Numbered from the stretch's first letter, positions 41,530 through 50,452 are shown. The stretch is DNA of 64,000 nt from CAXPZW01 sp049594615 (GCA_049594615.1 JBMYJR010000005.1:35318-99317); one strand, 5' to 3'. The notes: generated by a model from the letters alone, not told the origin. Translations and numbers: made by a program.

Positions 41530-41537
41530 TAAGTTTG
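41530..41537 (+). promoter_or_regulatory. -7 element TAAGTTTG before WYL regulator
   Basis: Exact TANNTTTG match ending 4 nt before the ATG of the WYL gene. A TTG at 41512-41514 is closer than the usual -33 distance. It points to a leaderless mRNA if used. Confidence 0.4.
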
Positions 41538-41541
41538 GTCC

Positions 41542-42555
41542 ATGCCTGCCAACAAGTACGCTCTGCTCCGTTACCGCATCATCGACCGGTGTTTAACCAA
41601 CTCCGGCCACCCCTTCCCCACCAAGGAAGAACTGCGCAGCGCTTGCGAGGAGGCCCTGTACGGCAGCGACGGGGAACACATCTCCATCTCCACCATCGAA
41701 AAGGACTTGTGGGCCATGCGCAACGAGGGGGAATTGGGGTACTACGCCCCCATCGAATACCACCCCACCCACCGCGGCTACTACTACACCGAAGAGGACT
41801 ACTCCATCAACGACCTGACTCTGGGCGATGAGGACATCGAAGCCATCCGCTTGGCCGCGAATACCTTGTACCAATTCAGAGGCATTTCAGTGTTCAACCA
41901 GTACGGGAGTGCCATCGAGAAAATCGTCAACCGATTGGCCGTGAGTCCGGGCATGGAGGAAGAGCCCGCGTTCATTCAATTTGAGCAAACTCCATCCATT
42001 CCCGGGCAAGAGTGGTTTGACCCCTTGGTGGAAGCCATCCGCGACAAACGCGTGGTGGAGGTGACCTATCAAAAGTTCGGAGCAGAAACTGCCAAAACCT
42101 ACAGCCTCGACCCGTTTTTGCTCAAAGAGTACCGCAACCGGTGGTACCTGATTGCCCGCGACCGCAATCAGGATGGCGAGCGCACCTTTGGCTTAGAGCG
42201 CATCCGTGGCCTGCACACCACCGAAGACCACTACGCGCGTTTGGAAGCCTTTGATCCGGACCGCTACTTCAACCACAGCATTGGCATCACCGTGATGGAC
42301 GAGTCTCCACAAAACATCGTGTTTCGGGTAACCAACCGCCAGGCGCCTTATGTGGAAAGCCAACCCCTTCATCCCTCACAGAAAGTAGTCGAGCGCACCG
42401 AGGAAGCGGTCACCTTTCAAATCCACGTACTCATCACCTTTGAACTGATTTCCAACTTGCTGGGCATGGGCGATCAGGTAGAAGTGGTCAAACCCTCTTT
42501 GCTGCGCAACCACCTGCACACCGTCGCACAAAACATCGCACGCCAGCACCGTTAG
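41542..42555 (+). CDS. WYL-domain transcriptional regulator
   Basis: A 337-residue protein. The N-terminal winged helix-turn-helix spans about residues 1-80 (YRIIDRCLTNSGHPFPTKEE, SISTIEKDLWAMRNEG). The WYL domain starts near residue 165, with the name motif in EYRNRWYLIARDRNQDGERT and FGLERIRGL, and a WCX-like C-terminal extension. Family members sense small ligands or nucleic acid and are often found beside defence or stress genes. Here the neighbours are two small unknown proteins. The motif TCCGTAAATC occurs just after its stop and again 434 bp further on. Confidence 0.9.
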   Translation: MPANKYALLRYRIIDRCLTNSGHPFPTKEELRSACEEALYGSDGEHISISTIEKDLWAMRNEGELGYYAPIEYHPTHRGYYYTEEDYSINDLTLGDEDIEAIRLAANTLYQFRGISVFNQYGSAIEKIVNRLAVSPGMEEEPAFIQFEQTPSIPGQEWFDPLVEAIRDKRVVEVTYQKFGAETAKTYSLDPFLLKEYRNRWYLIARDRNQDGERTFGLERIRGLHTTEDHYARLEAFDPDRYFNHSIGITVMDESPQNIVFRVTNRQAPYVESQPLHPSQKVVERTEEAVTFQIHVLITFELISNLLGMGDQVEVVKPSLLRNHLHTVAQNIARQHR

Positions 42556-42613
42556 CCCCTCCGTAAATCAGTTACGGACCGCCGTATTCTCTTTGGAGCA
42601 AAATCAATCCACC

Positions 42614-42985
42614 ATGGCTTTTGTTCCCTACCGACGCATGTTCCGACATGTCCTGATTGAAGGTGTTTCCTTCTTCGCTGACCAACACCATTTGCGCCTG
42701 CACTGCCGCGTCAACCGAGACGGCCGCCCCGTATCGGCCAGCCTGCATGCAGACTACCACGTGTTCAACGCCTTGTTGCACCAGCTTTCTTCGGCAGACC
42801 GTACCGCTTTGAGCGGGCTGCTGGGTGAAGCGCTTATGGCCGGCGGCAAGCGCTGGAACTTCATCGACGTCAACCGCGCATTGGGTCGCCCGTGCACATT
42901 GCGCCGTTGTTTGGTAGAATCAGTGAAGCCTGCAGAAGAAAAATCAACGGAAAACCCCCTTAAAATCAAAGCTTTACGCATTTGA
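42614..42985 (+). CDS. Small protein of unknown function
   Basis: About 123 residues starting at the ATG at 42614. The protein is soluble, without signal peptide or membrane segment. It contains a basic, His-rich stretch (MFRHVLIEGVSFFADQHHLR), a short helical part around HVFNALLHQLSSADRTALSG and a Lys-rich tail. I do not recognise the family. It is flanked on both sides by the 10-bp motif TCCGTAAATC (42560-42569 and 42994-43003), the first copy being part of an inverted repeat. Codon use looks like its neighbours. Confidence 0.5.
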   Translation: MAFVPYRRMFRHVLIEGVSFFADQHHLRLHCRVNRDGRPVSASLHADYHVFNALLHQLSSADRTALSGLLGEALMAGGKRWNFIDVNRALGRPCTLRRCLVESVKPAEEKSTENPLKIKALRI

Positions 42986-43055
42986 CGAAGGGGTCCGTAA
43001 ATCCACGGTGAACCCGGTTTGGAGGTTTGTAGTGTTCAATCAAACACACGATACC

Positions 43056-43289
43056 ATGACCACACTTGCAGACGCCAAACGATACATCGATTCATTCGCC
43101 CGTCCCAGCGGATACAGCACCTACGCTTGGAAAGTCACCAAGAAGGTCGCCCTCGAGGTTTGGGACAGTTACCTGAACAACCGGCCGTACTCGCGTCCAC
43201 TTAACTACTACTGCCCAGAGTTCTACACCATGATTCAAACTCCGGAGGGATCTCCCCTTGTCCCTGGCGGTGCCATCCGTCGCTACTAG
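43056..43289 (+). CDS. Small protein of unknown function
   Basis: About 77 residues from the ATG at 43056. It has no signal or membrane segment. It is rich in Tyr (about ten), with short blocks such as AKRYIDSFARPSGYSTYAWK and LNYYCPEFYTMIQTPEGSPL. I do not recognise the family. A clear terminator follows at 43310-43359, which supports a real transcript ending here. It starts 70 bp after the preceding small gene and may share its mRNA. Confidence 0.5.
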   Translation: MTTLADAKRYIDSFARPSGYSTYAWKVTKKVALEVWDSYLNNRPYSRPLNYYCPEFYTMIQTPEGSPLVPGGAIRRY

Positions 43290-43309
43290 AGGCGCTGTCT
43301 CGCACGGCC

Positions 43310-43359
43310 CACAGCCCCGCTACCAAGCCTCCTGGTTTGGAGCGGGGTTTGTGCTTTTC
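43310..43359 (+). terminator. Terminator after small unknown genes
   Basis: Outer stem AGCCCCGCT / AGCGGGGTT with an inner ACCA / TGGT stem in the loop. It is followed by T-rich sequence. Confidence 0.75.
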
Positions 43360-43547
43360 AAAAATCACGGTGTGAACAAGTCGTTCAGGCATTCACCTGT
43401 TTGAGGAAAGTCTAAGAGTACATTGGGTACGGACAGAAGGCCACAACCCGATCTGCTTTAAAACTCATTCATCCTACAAATTATGAGGTTTGTCGAAATA
43501 AAACCTATCTTTACGGCACTTTCTCCAAACCCGCTCAGAACCAAATA

Positions 43548-44132
43548 ATGTCTGTCTCGTCCAGTACAGTCTTGCAAGGCGCGCGAGGGATTTACCGTGA
43601 GCATACACTACGGGCCTTCGACGGAAAACATCCGGGCGTCATCCTGTTCTCGCATTTGGGAGAGTTCAACCACACCAAGATTGATCAACTGCTGAAGTTT
43701 GTGGAGACCGCTGTGCTGCTGGAAGGCAGCAAACGGAAGGTCATGAAACGCATCTGCAGTGTCCTGATCGAATGCCTTCAGAACATTGCCCACCACGCCG
43801 CCCGCGATCAAAGCGGACAACAACAGTCCTTTGCTTTGTTGAGCAAGCATCAGGGATTTTATCGCTTGGTGACCGGCAACCTGATCCTCCAGCAGGATGC
43901 CAACCTCATCGACTACCGCTTGGGAGAGCTCAATAAACTCGATCAATCTGAGGTGCGCAAGCTCTACATAGAGACCCTCTGCAACGAGAATTTCAGCTTC
44001 AAAGGCGGTGCCGGCCTCGGCTTTTTAACGATCGCCAAAAAGACCAAGAATAAGATCGATTACCACATCGATCCACTGGACGATCACTTCGCCTACCTGG
44101 CCATGGGTATCGACATTCCCGACGCGGAATAA
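43548..44132 (+). CDS. SiaB-family protein kinase (orphan)
   Basis: A 194-residue protein with an HATPase-like fold. The N-box-like segment is RICSVLIECLQNIAHHAARD, and the G-box region is GGAGLGFLTIAKKTKNKIDY. This matches the SiaB type of kinase that in Pseudomonas phosphorylates the anti-sigma antagonist SiaC next to the phosphatase SiaA. No SiaC or SiaA homologue is visible beside it here; the neighbours are a small unknown gene and an HD protein. A terminator follows. Assigned on sequence pattern and length. Confidence 0.78.
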   Translation: MSVSSSTVLQGARGIYREHTLRAFDGKHPGVILFSHLGEFNHTKIDQLLKFVETAVLLEGSKRKVMKRICSVLIECLQNIAHHAARDQSGQQQSFALLSKHQGFYRLVTGNLILQQDANLIDYRLGELNKLDQSEVRKLYIETLCNENFSFKGGAGLGFLTIAKKTKNKIDYHIDPLDDHFAYLAMGIDIPDAE

Positions 44133-44152
44133 TTCGTATACTTGAGAACTAT

Positions 44153-44177
44153 AAGGGCACCACGCGGTGCCTTTTTT
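44153..44177 (+). terminator. Terminator after SiaB-like kinase
   Basis: Stem AAGGGCACC / GGTGCCTT (one bulged G) with loop ACGC and six T. It ends just before the HD gene start at 44185. Confidence 0.85.
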
Positions 44178-44184
44178 GTTTCCC

Positions 44185-44811
44185 ATGAACCTGCTGTCCG
44201 CCGTTGAGGCCCACGTACGCGCACACTATGAAACCCACTTCCCTGCGGAGCTGTGCTACCATGACATCGCTCACACCGAGCGAGTTGTGCGCGCCTGCAA
44301 CATCATCTGCGACCATTGTGAGGTGGACGATCAAATGCGTCTGCACCTGTTGGTAGCCGCTTGGTTTCACGATTCGGGCTATTTCGCCGGCGCCGAAGGC
44401 CATGAGCAACGTAGCGCAGAGTTGGCCCGGACCTTCACCCAAGCGCACGCTGAGGCATCTCTCAATCCAGACGAACTAGAGCGGCTGATTTTGGCTACCT
44501 CGGTACACCACACCCCCACCGACTTGGCCGAACGCATCATTTCTGATGCGGACTTGCACTACCTAGGCCAAACGGCCTTCTTCGAGCACGGAGATTTGCT
44601 CCGCCGCGAATGGGACTTCTACAGCGAAACCCCGCTGACCGATGAGCAATGGTACCGGACCAACATCGGATTCCTGGAACACCATACCTATTACACTCCG
44701 TTTGCCCAACGCACCTATGGCCCCGCCAAATACTACAACCTCAAAGCCATCACCCGCCGCTTGGAACAGCTGCTTGGTGCTGCTGACAGCCCTGATGCTG
44801 GCCGCATGTGA
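44185..44811 (+). CDS. HD-domain phosphohydrolase
   Basis: About 208 residues from the ATG at 44185. The HD metal ligands are visible in order: CYHDIAHTERV (first His), AAWFHDSGYFAG (HD pair), TSVHHTPTD and SDADLHYLG (final Asp). Such enzymes hydrolyse nucleotides or phosphorylated second messengers; the substrate cannot be read from sequence. Its 3' end overlaps the likely start of the next gene (HEAT-cyclophilin lipoprotein) by about 95 bp in another frame. Confidence 0.83.
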   Translation: MNLLSAVEAHVRAHYETHFPAELCYHDIAHTERVVRACNIICDHCEVDDQMRLHLLVAAWFHDSGYFAGAEGHEQRSAELARTFTQAHAEASLNPDELERLILATSVHHTPTDLAERIISDADLHYLGQTAFFEHGDLLRREWDFYSETPLTDEQWYRTNIGFLEHHTYYTPFAQRTYGPAKYYNLKAITRRLEQLLGAADSPDAGRM

Positions 44812-46714
44812 ACCCACCACAGCGGACAACGCCCACAACCCTAATCCCGCAACCACCTCTTCCCTTGCCCCTGAGGTACGCGCCATTCGTGAGCTGGCTG
44901 ATCACCGGGACACGGCAGCGCTGCTCGCTTCGCTCGAGCCAGAGGCTTCAGAGGTGGCACAACTGACCGCGTTGCACGCCCTGGCCTCCTACGAATCCTT
45001 TGCGGGGGACACAGTGGTCGTACAGGGGTATTTCAGCACCAATCCCGCAGTGCGTGCTGCCGCGTACCACGCCACTGGTCAACTCGGGTGCGCCAGCTGT
45101 ATGCCAGCCATGATGGACCAACTAGCCAGCGAAACCGACCCAGACGCCCTTGCGGACCTGTACGAGGGCATCGGCAAGGTGGCCCGATTAATTTGGGATG
45201 CGCACCTGGACAGTCTGATCACTACCAGTGAAGACCATCGCCGTGGTGCTGCTTGGCATCTGTATCGCTGCGGCCTGCGCGGCGACCTGGCCGATGGCGA
45301 TGAGGACCGCGCGTTCTTCTTGTTGGAAGAGCCCGACCTCGAAACCCGTTTGGGAGCCGCCCACTTTTTGGCCCGCACGCGCGATTTGGACCTGACACGC
45401 TACTTGGACAACCTGGAAAGTCTGATTTATTCCGAACCTGAGGTAGATGTGCAAATTGGACTCGTGGGCGCCATGCGTCACGTCAATGGCGTCCTAGCTG
45501 CGCCTACCCTTGAAGAATTGGCGCAGAATGTGAGCCGCTCACCGTTGGTGCGCGTGCAAGCCCTTCGTGCCTACCGCAACGTGCGCCGCAAAAGCGCCCC
45601 GCTGATCCGCAGCTTGGTACTCGACCCAGACCACCAAGTGCGCGCCACGGCCGCCACCTTACTGGTCGAAACCGACCACACCCCCGCTGAGCTCGACGCG
45701 TTGCGCAACCAATACAACACCCGTTTTGCGGACCGCGGGCCACTTGCCGAATTGGAAGGCGCTTGGCTCAAAACCCACTTGGATCAAGGGGCCACCAAGG
45801 TCTTGATTGAAGCCGTGGACACCACTACCCATGCCTACCACCGCGCCGCTTTGGTTGCAGCCCTGCGTGAAGCTCCGCTGCTTCCTGAAGGCACCTTGGA
45901 ACGCTGGTTGGTGGAGGATACTGCAGCCATTGTGCGTACCACCGCTTGCGAAACCCTGATTCACCTGGTGGAAAGCGGACAACCCTACATGGATCAAACC
46001 ACCATGATTGATCTGGCCGAGTTGGTCATGGCCACCGGAGATGCCACCGCCATGGGCCTGATGGCCGGACACTTAGCCAACCCCGACATGAGCTACAAAG
46101 AAATGCTGGCCGGATGGCAATGGATGCAAGACGCACGCGACTCGCTTGATCTGCCCGCGCAATACGAAACTGCGGTGGCCCTTGACGGCGCCCTAGCTTA
46201 CCTCGAAGGCCGCGAGTATATCCAACCCAAACCGGCTTGGAATCACACACCCGCTTGGGAGGTATTGGACCGCATGGGTCAGCAAGCCGTAGCTGTAGTT
46301 GAAACCGACCGCGGCACATTCACCATGGCCTTGGATGTGGTGGGCTGCCCCACAGTAGCGGCCAACTTTGCGCAACTCGCCGAATCCGGCTACTTCGACG
46401 GCAAGGCCTTCCACCGCGTGGTGCCCAATTTTGTGATTCAAACCGGTTGCCCACGTGGCGACGGTTGGGGCTCCACTGACTTCACCATCCGCAGTGATTT
46501 TGCTCCGCACCGGTATCGCGCAGGATCGGTGGGCATGGCCTCACTCGGGGCCGACACCGAAAGTTGCCAGTGGTTTGTGACACACTCCGCCACGCCCCAC
46601 TTGGAAGGTCGATACTCGGTCTTTGCGCAGGTGGTGAAGGGCATGGACGTGGTCCAACAAGTGGGTGTGGGCGACCGCATCCTTTCGGTTCAAATGCGGT
46701 ACGATGGGATTTGA
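44717..46714 (+). CDS. HEAT-repeat / cyclophilin peptidyl-prolyl isomerase lipoprotein
   Basis: About 665 residues. A lipobox (ALMLAACEP) near the N-terminus marks a lipoprotein. Residues 60-500 are helical HEAT-like repeats (APEVRAIRELADHRDTAALL, FSTNPAVRAAAYHATGQLG, VRATAATLLVETDHTPAEL). The last 150 residues are a cyclophilin domain: VVETDRGTFTMALDVVGCPT, FHRVVPNFVIQTGCPRGDGW and ATPHLEGRYSVFAQVVKGMD. It likely folds or isomerises envelope proteins on a scaffold. The start is uncertain: ATG at 44717 keeps a charged n-region, while TTG 44774 or ATG 44795 are shorter options that reduce the overlap with the HD gene. Confidence 0.8.
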   Translation: MAPPNTTTSKPSPAAWNSCLVLLTALMLAACEPTTADNAHNPNPATTSSLAPEVRAIRELADHRDTAALLASLEPEASEVAQLTALHALASYESFAGDTVVVQGYFSTNPAVRAAAYHATGQLGCASCMPAMMDQLASETDPDALADLYEGIGKVARLIWDAHLDSLITTSEDHRRGAAWHLYRCGLRGDLADGDEDRAFFLLEEPDLETRLGAAHFLARTRDLDLTRYLDNLESLIYSEPEVDVQIGLVGAMRHVNGVLAAPTLEELAQNVSRSPLVRVQALRAYRNVRRKSAPLIRSLVLDPDHQVRATAATLLVETDHTPAELDALRNQYNTRFADRGPLAELEGAWLKTHLDQGATKVLIEAVDTTTHAYHRAALVAALREAPLLPEGTLERWLVEDTAAIVRTTACETLIHLVESGQPYMDQTTMIDLAELVMATGDATAMGLMAGHLANPDMSYKEMLAGWQWMQDARDSLDLPAQYETAVALDGALAYLEGREYIQPKPAWNHTPAWEVLDRMGQQAVAVVETDRGTFTMALDVVGCPTVAANFAQLAESGYFDGKAFHRVVPNFVIQTGCPRGDGWGSTDFTIRSDFAPHRYRAGSVGMASLGADTESCQWFVTHSATPHLEGRYSVFAQVVKGMDVVQQVGVGDRILSVQMRYDGI

Positions 46715-47504
46715 AAAAGCCTTTGCCCAAAACCAGGCCTCGTGGGACCAGCGTGTAGCCCCCCACTTGGACTCGGACATGTACAACATGGAGGTCTTCA
46801 AGCAAGGCGCTACTTCGCTCAAGCATCCCGAGCTGGGATTGGTGGGGGATGTGGATGGGAAACAGCTGCTGCACCTGCAATGCCATTTTGGCCAAGACAC
46901 CTTGTCGTTTGCGCGGATGGGAGCCCAAGTGACCGGGATTGACTTCTCGCCCAAAGCCATCGAAACCGCTCACGTATTGCGCGATGAATTGGGGTTAAAC
47001 GCCCAGTTCCATTGCTGCAATGTGTTGCATACCAACCAGCACGTACAAGACACATTTGACGTCGTGTTCACCTCTTACGGCACCATTACCTGGCTGCCCA
47101 ACATCAGTGAGTGGGCAGACGTAGTCGCAGCCCGCCTCAAACCTGCCGGCCGTTTTGTGATGGTGGAATTCCACCCCAGTATGTGGATGTTGGACGACGA
47201 CTACACCACCCTGCATTACCCCTACTGGAGCAACGATCAGCAAACCTATTCTGAATCCGGCACTTACGCCGACCGCGAGGCTGCCATCGAGACCACCTCG
47301 CATTGGTGGAACCACCCGATCAGCGAGCTGATGAGTGTGTTGTTGGAGCGTGGCCTGCAACTCAAGCACATGGCCGAATATGACCATTCGGTGTACAGTT
47401 GTTTGCCAGGGATGGAAGAAGACCGTCCCGGAGAATTTGTGCTGCCCAGCTTTGGGCGCAAGATTCCCTACATGTATTCAGTGGTGTTCGAGAAACCCGC
47501 TTAA
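46704..47504 (+). CDS. SAM-dependent class I methyltransferase
   Basis: About 266 residues. The SAM-binding glycine-rich strand is LLHLQCHFGQDTLSFARMGA (Q-C-H-F-G-Q-D in place of the usual E-x-G-x-G), followed by VTGIDFSPKAIETA and DVVFTSYGTITWLPN. A late aromatic-rich part may cap the active site. The start ATG at 46704 overlaps the end of the cyclophilin gene by 11 bp, so the two are coupled. The methyl acceptor is unknown; protein or small-molecule targets are both possible. Its stop overlaps the convergent gene by 4 bp. Confidence 0.82.
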   Translation: MGFEKAFAQNQASWDQRVAPHLDSDMYNMEVFKQGATSLKHPELGLVGDVDGKQLLHLQCHFGQDTLSFARMGAQVTGIDFSPKAIETAHVLRDELGLNAQFHCCNVLHTNQHVQDTFDVVFTSYGTITWLPNISEWADVVAARLKPAGRFVMVEFHPSMWMLDDDYTTLHYPYWSNDQQTYSESGTYADREAAIETTSHWWNHPISELMSVLLERGLQLKHMAEYDHSVYSCLPGMEEDRPGEFVLPSFGRKIPYMYSVVFEKPA

Positions 47505-48766
47505 GTCTTCTGCTTCTTTTTACGGGCCGCCGGGAACAGGATGTTGTTCAAGATCAGGCGGTACCCGGCCGAACCCGGGTGCAGATTCAAATCGGTAGGC
47601 GGTTCGCCCACGTGGTGCTTGTAATCTTCCGGGTCGTGGCCGCCGTAGTAAGACCATTGCCCCTCTCCAAAGGTGCCGTGGATGTACTTGGCTGTGCCAA
47701 GGTTTTTGCTCTCACCCATGATGGTCACATCGGGCTTGATGAACTCCTTGCGGAAAGCGGTAGTCTGCCCCATAAAGCCTTTCACCACACGTTCGTGGCT
47801 TTGGGTCAACATGGTGGGCACCACGTCCCATTTCGCTGAGAAATCAAAGAGGGTAAAGAAGTCGTTGATTTGCCCTGCTTTGTTGTGTTCGGGAGTTCCG
47901 TCGATGTTGGAAAACTCGTACACCATCGGATCGCGCTCCAGACGGAAATTCTTGAAGGCCAGCGTGCGGCCAAAGTCCAATTTTTCCTGTGCTTGAGGGT
48001 CGGCAGCATCGCCGTCAAACATACTTTCACAAATGTCTACCTCCTCGGCCGCGAGGGCAATGTCGAAGGAATCGGTGCCGCTGCACATGGTAAATAAGAA
48101 GCCCCCGCCGAGTACGAAATTGCGGATCTCAAGGGTCACGTCCCGCTTCATTTCGCTCACCTTTTCGTAGCCCAAACTGGCGGCGCTGGCCTCCATTTCC
48201 CGCACTTGCTCTTGGTACCACGCCGCATTGCGATAGCTGCGGTAAAACTTGCCGTATTGGCCGGTGAAGTCCTCGTGGTGCAGGTGCAACCAATCGTAGC
48301 GCGGCAAGTCTCCGGCCAGAATTTCTGCGTCGTAGATGACGTCGTAGGGGATCTCGGCGTAGGTGAGCACCAAGGTCACAGCGTCGTCCCACGGTTGTTT
48401 GCCCTTGGGAGAGTATACCGCAACTTTGGGAGCGACCTCAAGTTTGACGCGCTCCATGTTCACCTCCGGATCGGCGATCTCGGAGTAGATGGCGTTGGCC
48501 TGCACATCAGCAATGACGGTGTGAGACACACCGCGGATGATGCACTCGTTTACAATGTCGTCGTAGGCCGAAATCATGAAGCTGCCGCCGCGGTAGTTCA
48601 AGAGCCACTCGACCTCAATGTCGTTTTGCAGCACCCAAAAGGCAATGCCGTAGGCTTTGAGGTGGTTGGACTGTGCGTCATCCATAGGAATGAGCAGCTT
48701 GGAGGCGGAAAGCGGACCGGCCAGCAAAAGGGCCAGCAGTGCTGCAAAGACAAACTTCAGGGGCAT
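47501..48766 (-). CDS. Secreted protein of the Bacteroidota 'asparagine synthetase B' label
   Basis: About 421 residues from the ATG at 48766, beginning with a signal peptide (KFVFAALLALLLAGPLSASK). The motifs LLIPMDDAQSNHLKAYGIAF, YDWLHLHHEDFTGQYGKFYR and GGGFLFTMCSGTDSFDIALA are typical of a conserved Bacteroidota family that databases often label asparagine synthetase B. I see neither the N-terminal Cys of glutamine amidotransferases nor the SGGxDS ATP motif, so that label looks unsupported. The C-terminal half (GQWSYYGGHDPEDYKHHVGE) and the FTMCSGT segment suggest a class I glutamine-amidotransferase-like fold. True function unknown. Confidence 0.75.
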   Translation of the reverse strand: MPLKFVFAALLALLLAGPLSASKLLIPMDDAQSNHLKAYGIAFWVLQNDIEVEWLLNYRGGSFMISAYDDIVNECIIRGVSHTVIADVQANAIYSEIADPEVNMERVKLEVAPKVAVYSPKGKQPWDDAVTLVLTYAEIPYDVIYDAEILAGDLPRYDWLHLHHEDFTGQYGKFYRSYRNAAWYQEQVREMEASAASLGYEKVSEMKRDVTLEIRNFVLGGGFLFTMCSGTDSFDIALAAEEVDICESMFDGDAADPQAQEKLDFGRTLAFKNFRLERDPMVYEFSNIDGTPEHNKAGQINDFFTLFDFSAKWDVVPTMLTQSHERVVKGFMGQTTAFRKEFIKPDVTIMGESKNLGTAKYIHGTFGEGQWSYYGGHDPEDYKHHVGEPPTDLNLHPGSAGYRLILNNILFPAARKKKQKT

Positions 48767-48838
48767 ATGAAGGACAACGTTGCGTTGGACCACGAAGGTA
48801 CAAATCCCGTGCCCGGCTGCTTGCTAAAAAATGGTAGA

Positions 48839-50431
48839 TCAGAAGGGCGCCTCCCCGGGAGCCAAGGTACCGAGGTCGTCTTCGTCGTCGTTCATGTCGT
48901 TCATGCGCGAGGCCACGGTGATGGTGGTGGTACCGTCCGCGCCTTTCTCAAAGCTGGTGTTGGGCGACAGGGCATTCATGGCTCCGCCAGCACCGTAGTA
49001 GGCATCGCCCTCGAGCGAGTCGATGTTGGCAAACTTCGCCAGGTGCTTGATGAACTTGAACTTGATGGTCTCGGTGGAACCGTGACGGTTCTTGGCGATG
49101 ATGAGCTCGGCTCGGTTTTCGGTGGGCTCGCCGTCTTCGTCGTGGGGGATGCCGTAGTATTCTGCTCGGTAGATGAAGGACACGATATCCGCATCCTGCT
49201 CAATCGCGCCGGACTCACGCAGATCGGAAAGGATGGGTTTTTTGTCGCCGCCGCGGGTTTCTACCATACGGCTGAGCTGCGACAGGGCAATGATGGGCAC
49301 ATCCAGCTCCTTGGCGATGGCCTTGATTGAACGCGAAATCATCGAGATTTCCTGCTCGCGGTTGCCTTTGTTGTCCTTGGAACCGGTCATCAGCTGGAGG
49401 TAATCGATGATGACCATGGAAATGCCGTGCTGGGCTTTGAGTCGGCGGCACTTTGCACGCAAGTCAAACACAGAAAGTCCTGGGGTATCGTCGATGAACA
49501 ACGGGGCCTCTTCCAAGCGCCCTACGCGTTGGTGCAGGATTTGGTACTCCTGCTCGCTGAGGTCACCCACACGCAGTTTGTGTCCAGAAATGCCCGCCTC
49601 GCTGGACACCAAACGTTGCACGAGCTCGGCAGAGGACATCTCAAGCGAGAACACCGCCACTGGAATGTCGAACTCCACAGCCATGTTGCGGGCCATGCTG
49701 AGTACGAATGCGGTTTTACCCATACCGGGACGCGCTGCGAGTACAATCATGTTGGCCCTTTGCCATCCGCCGGTTACCCGGTCCAGGTCAACGAAACCTG
49801 AAGGCACCCCGGAAACGCCGTCCGCATCCTTACGGGCATTCTCGATGTTGAGCACAACCTCTCCCACCACATCTTTCATGCGGGAGAAGTTTTTCTTGAG
49901 GTTGCCCTCTGTGACTTGGAACAAGGAGTTTTCTGCGCGGTCCAACAAGTCAAATACGTCGGTGGTGTCGTCGTAGGCGTCGCGGATAATGTCGCCCGAG
50001 ACGCGAATCAACTCGCGTTGTACGTGCTTTTGGGCTACGATGCGTGCGTGCTCCTCTACGTGAGCGGCAGAAGCCACACGGTTGGTGAGCTGCGAGAGGT
50101 AGAACGGGCCACCGATGCGGTCCAAGTCGCCTTGGGTGCGCAGCTCCTCTGCCACGGTGAGCAGATCAATGCGTCCGCCCTCCTTGTTGAAGAGGTTGAA
50201 GATGGCCTCGTAGACTTTCTGGTTGCGCTCGTCGTAAAAACTCTCGGGGCGCAGGATGTCAATCACGCGGTTGACGCAGTCCTTGTCCAGCATCATGGCG
50301 CCGAGTACTGCCTCCTCCAATTGCACGGCCTGTGGGGGCACCTTGCCCATGCCCAAGCCGGCATCCTCCAGTTGTTGACGGGTGTTGGGGCCGCCAGACG
50401 GCGTATTTTTCAGGGGACGTACTTCACTCAT
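48839..50431 (-). CDS. dnaB: Replicative DNA helicase DnaB
   Basis: A 530-residue hexameric helicase that unwinds DNA 5'-3' at the fork. N-terminal DnaB domain: PPQAVQLEEAVLGAMMLDKD. RecA-like domain: Walker A VLAARPGMGKTAFVLSMARN, MVIIDYLQLM (Walker B), ISRSIKAIAKELDVPIIALS and DLRESGAIEQDADIV. The start is the ATG at 50431; the frame is open to 50494, but the promoter lies inside that extension. It has a good Bacteroidota promoter just upstream. No frameshift or intein is present. Confidence 0.97.
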   Translation of the reverse strand: MSEVRPLKNTPSGGPNTRQQLEDAGLGMGKVPPQAVQLEEAVLGAMMLDKDCVNRVIDILRPESFYDERNQKVYEAIFNLFNKEGGRIDLLTVAEELRTQGDLDRIGGPFYLSQLTNRVASAAHVEEHARIVAQKHVQRELIRVSGDIIRDAYDDTTDVFDLLDRAENSLFQVTEGNLKKNFSRMKDVVGEVVLNIENARKDADGVSGVPSGFVDLDRVTGGWQRANMIVLAARPGMGKTAFVLSMARNMAVEFDIPVAVFSLEMSSAELVQRLVSSEAGISGHKLRVGDLSEQEYQILHQRVGRLEEAPLFIDDTPGLSVFDLRAKCRRLKAQHGISMVIIDYLQLMTGSKDNKGNREQEISMISRSIKAIAKELDVPIIALSQLSRMVETRGGDKKPILSDLRESGAIEQDADIVSFIYRAEYYGIPHDEDGEPTENRAELIIAKNRHGSTETIKFKFIKHLAKFANIDSLEGDAYYGAGGAMNALSPNTSFEKGADGTTTITVASRMNDMNDDEDDLGTLAPGEAPF

Positions 50432-50452
50432 GACTTCATCAAAGGGGAAAGG

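Noticed and set aside
48206..49330. Long plus-strand ORF (374 codons) over the 'AsnB'-labelled gene and dnaB
   Set aside because: It runs antisense across two clear genes and their intergenic gap and has no family motif.
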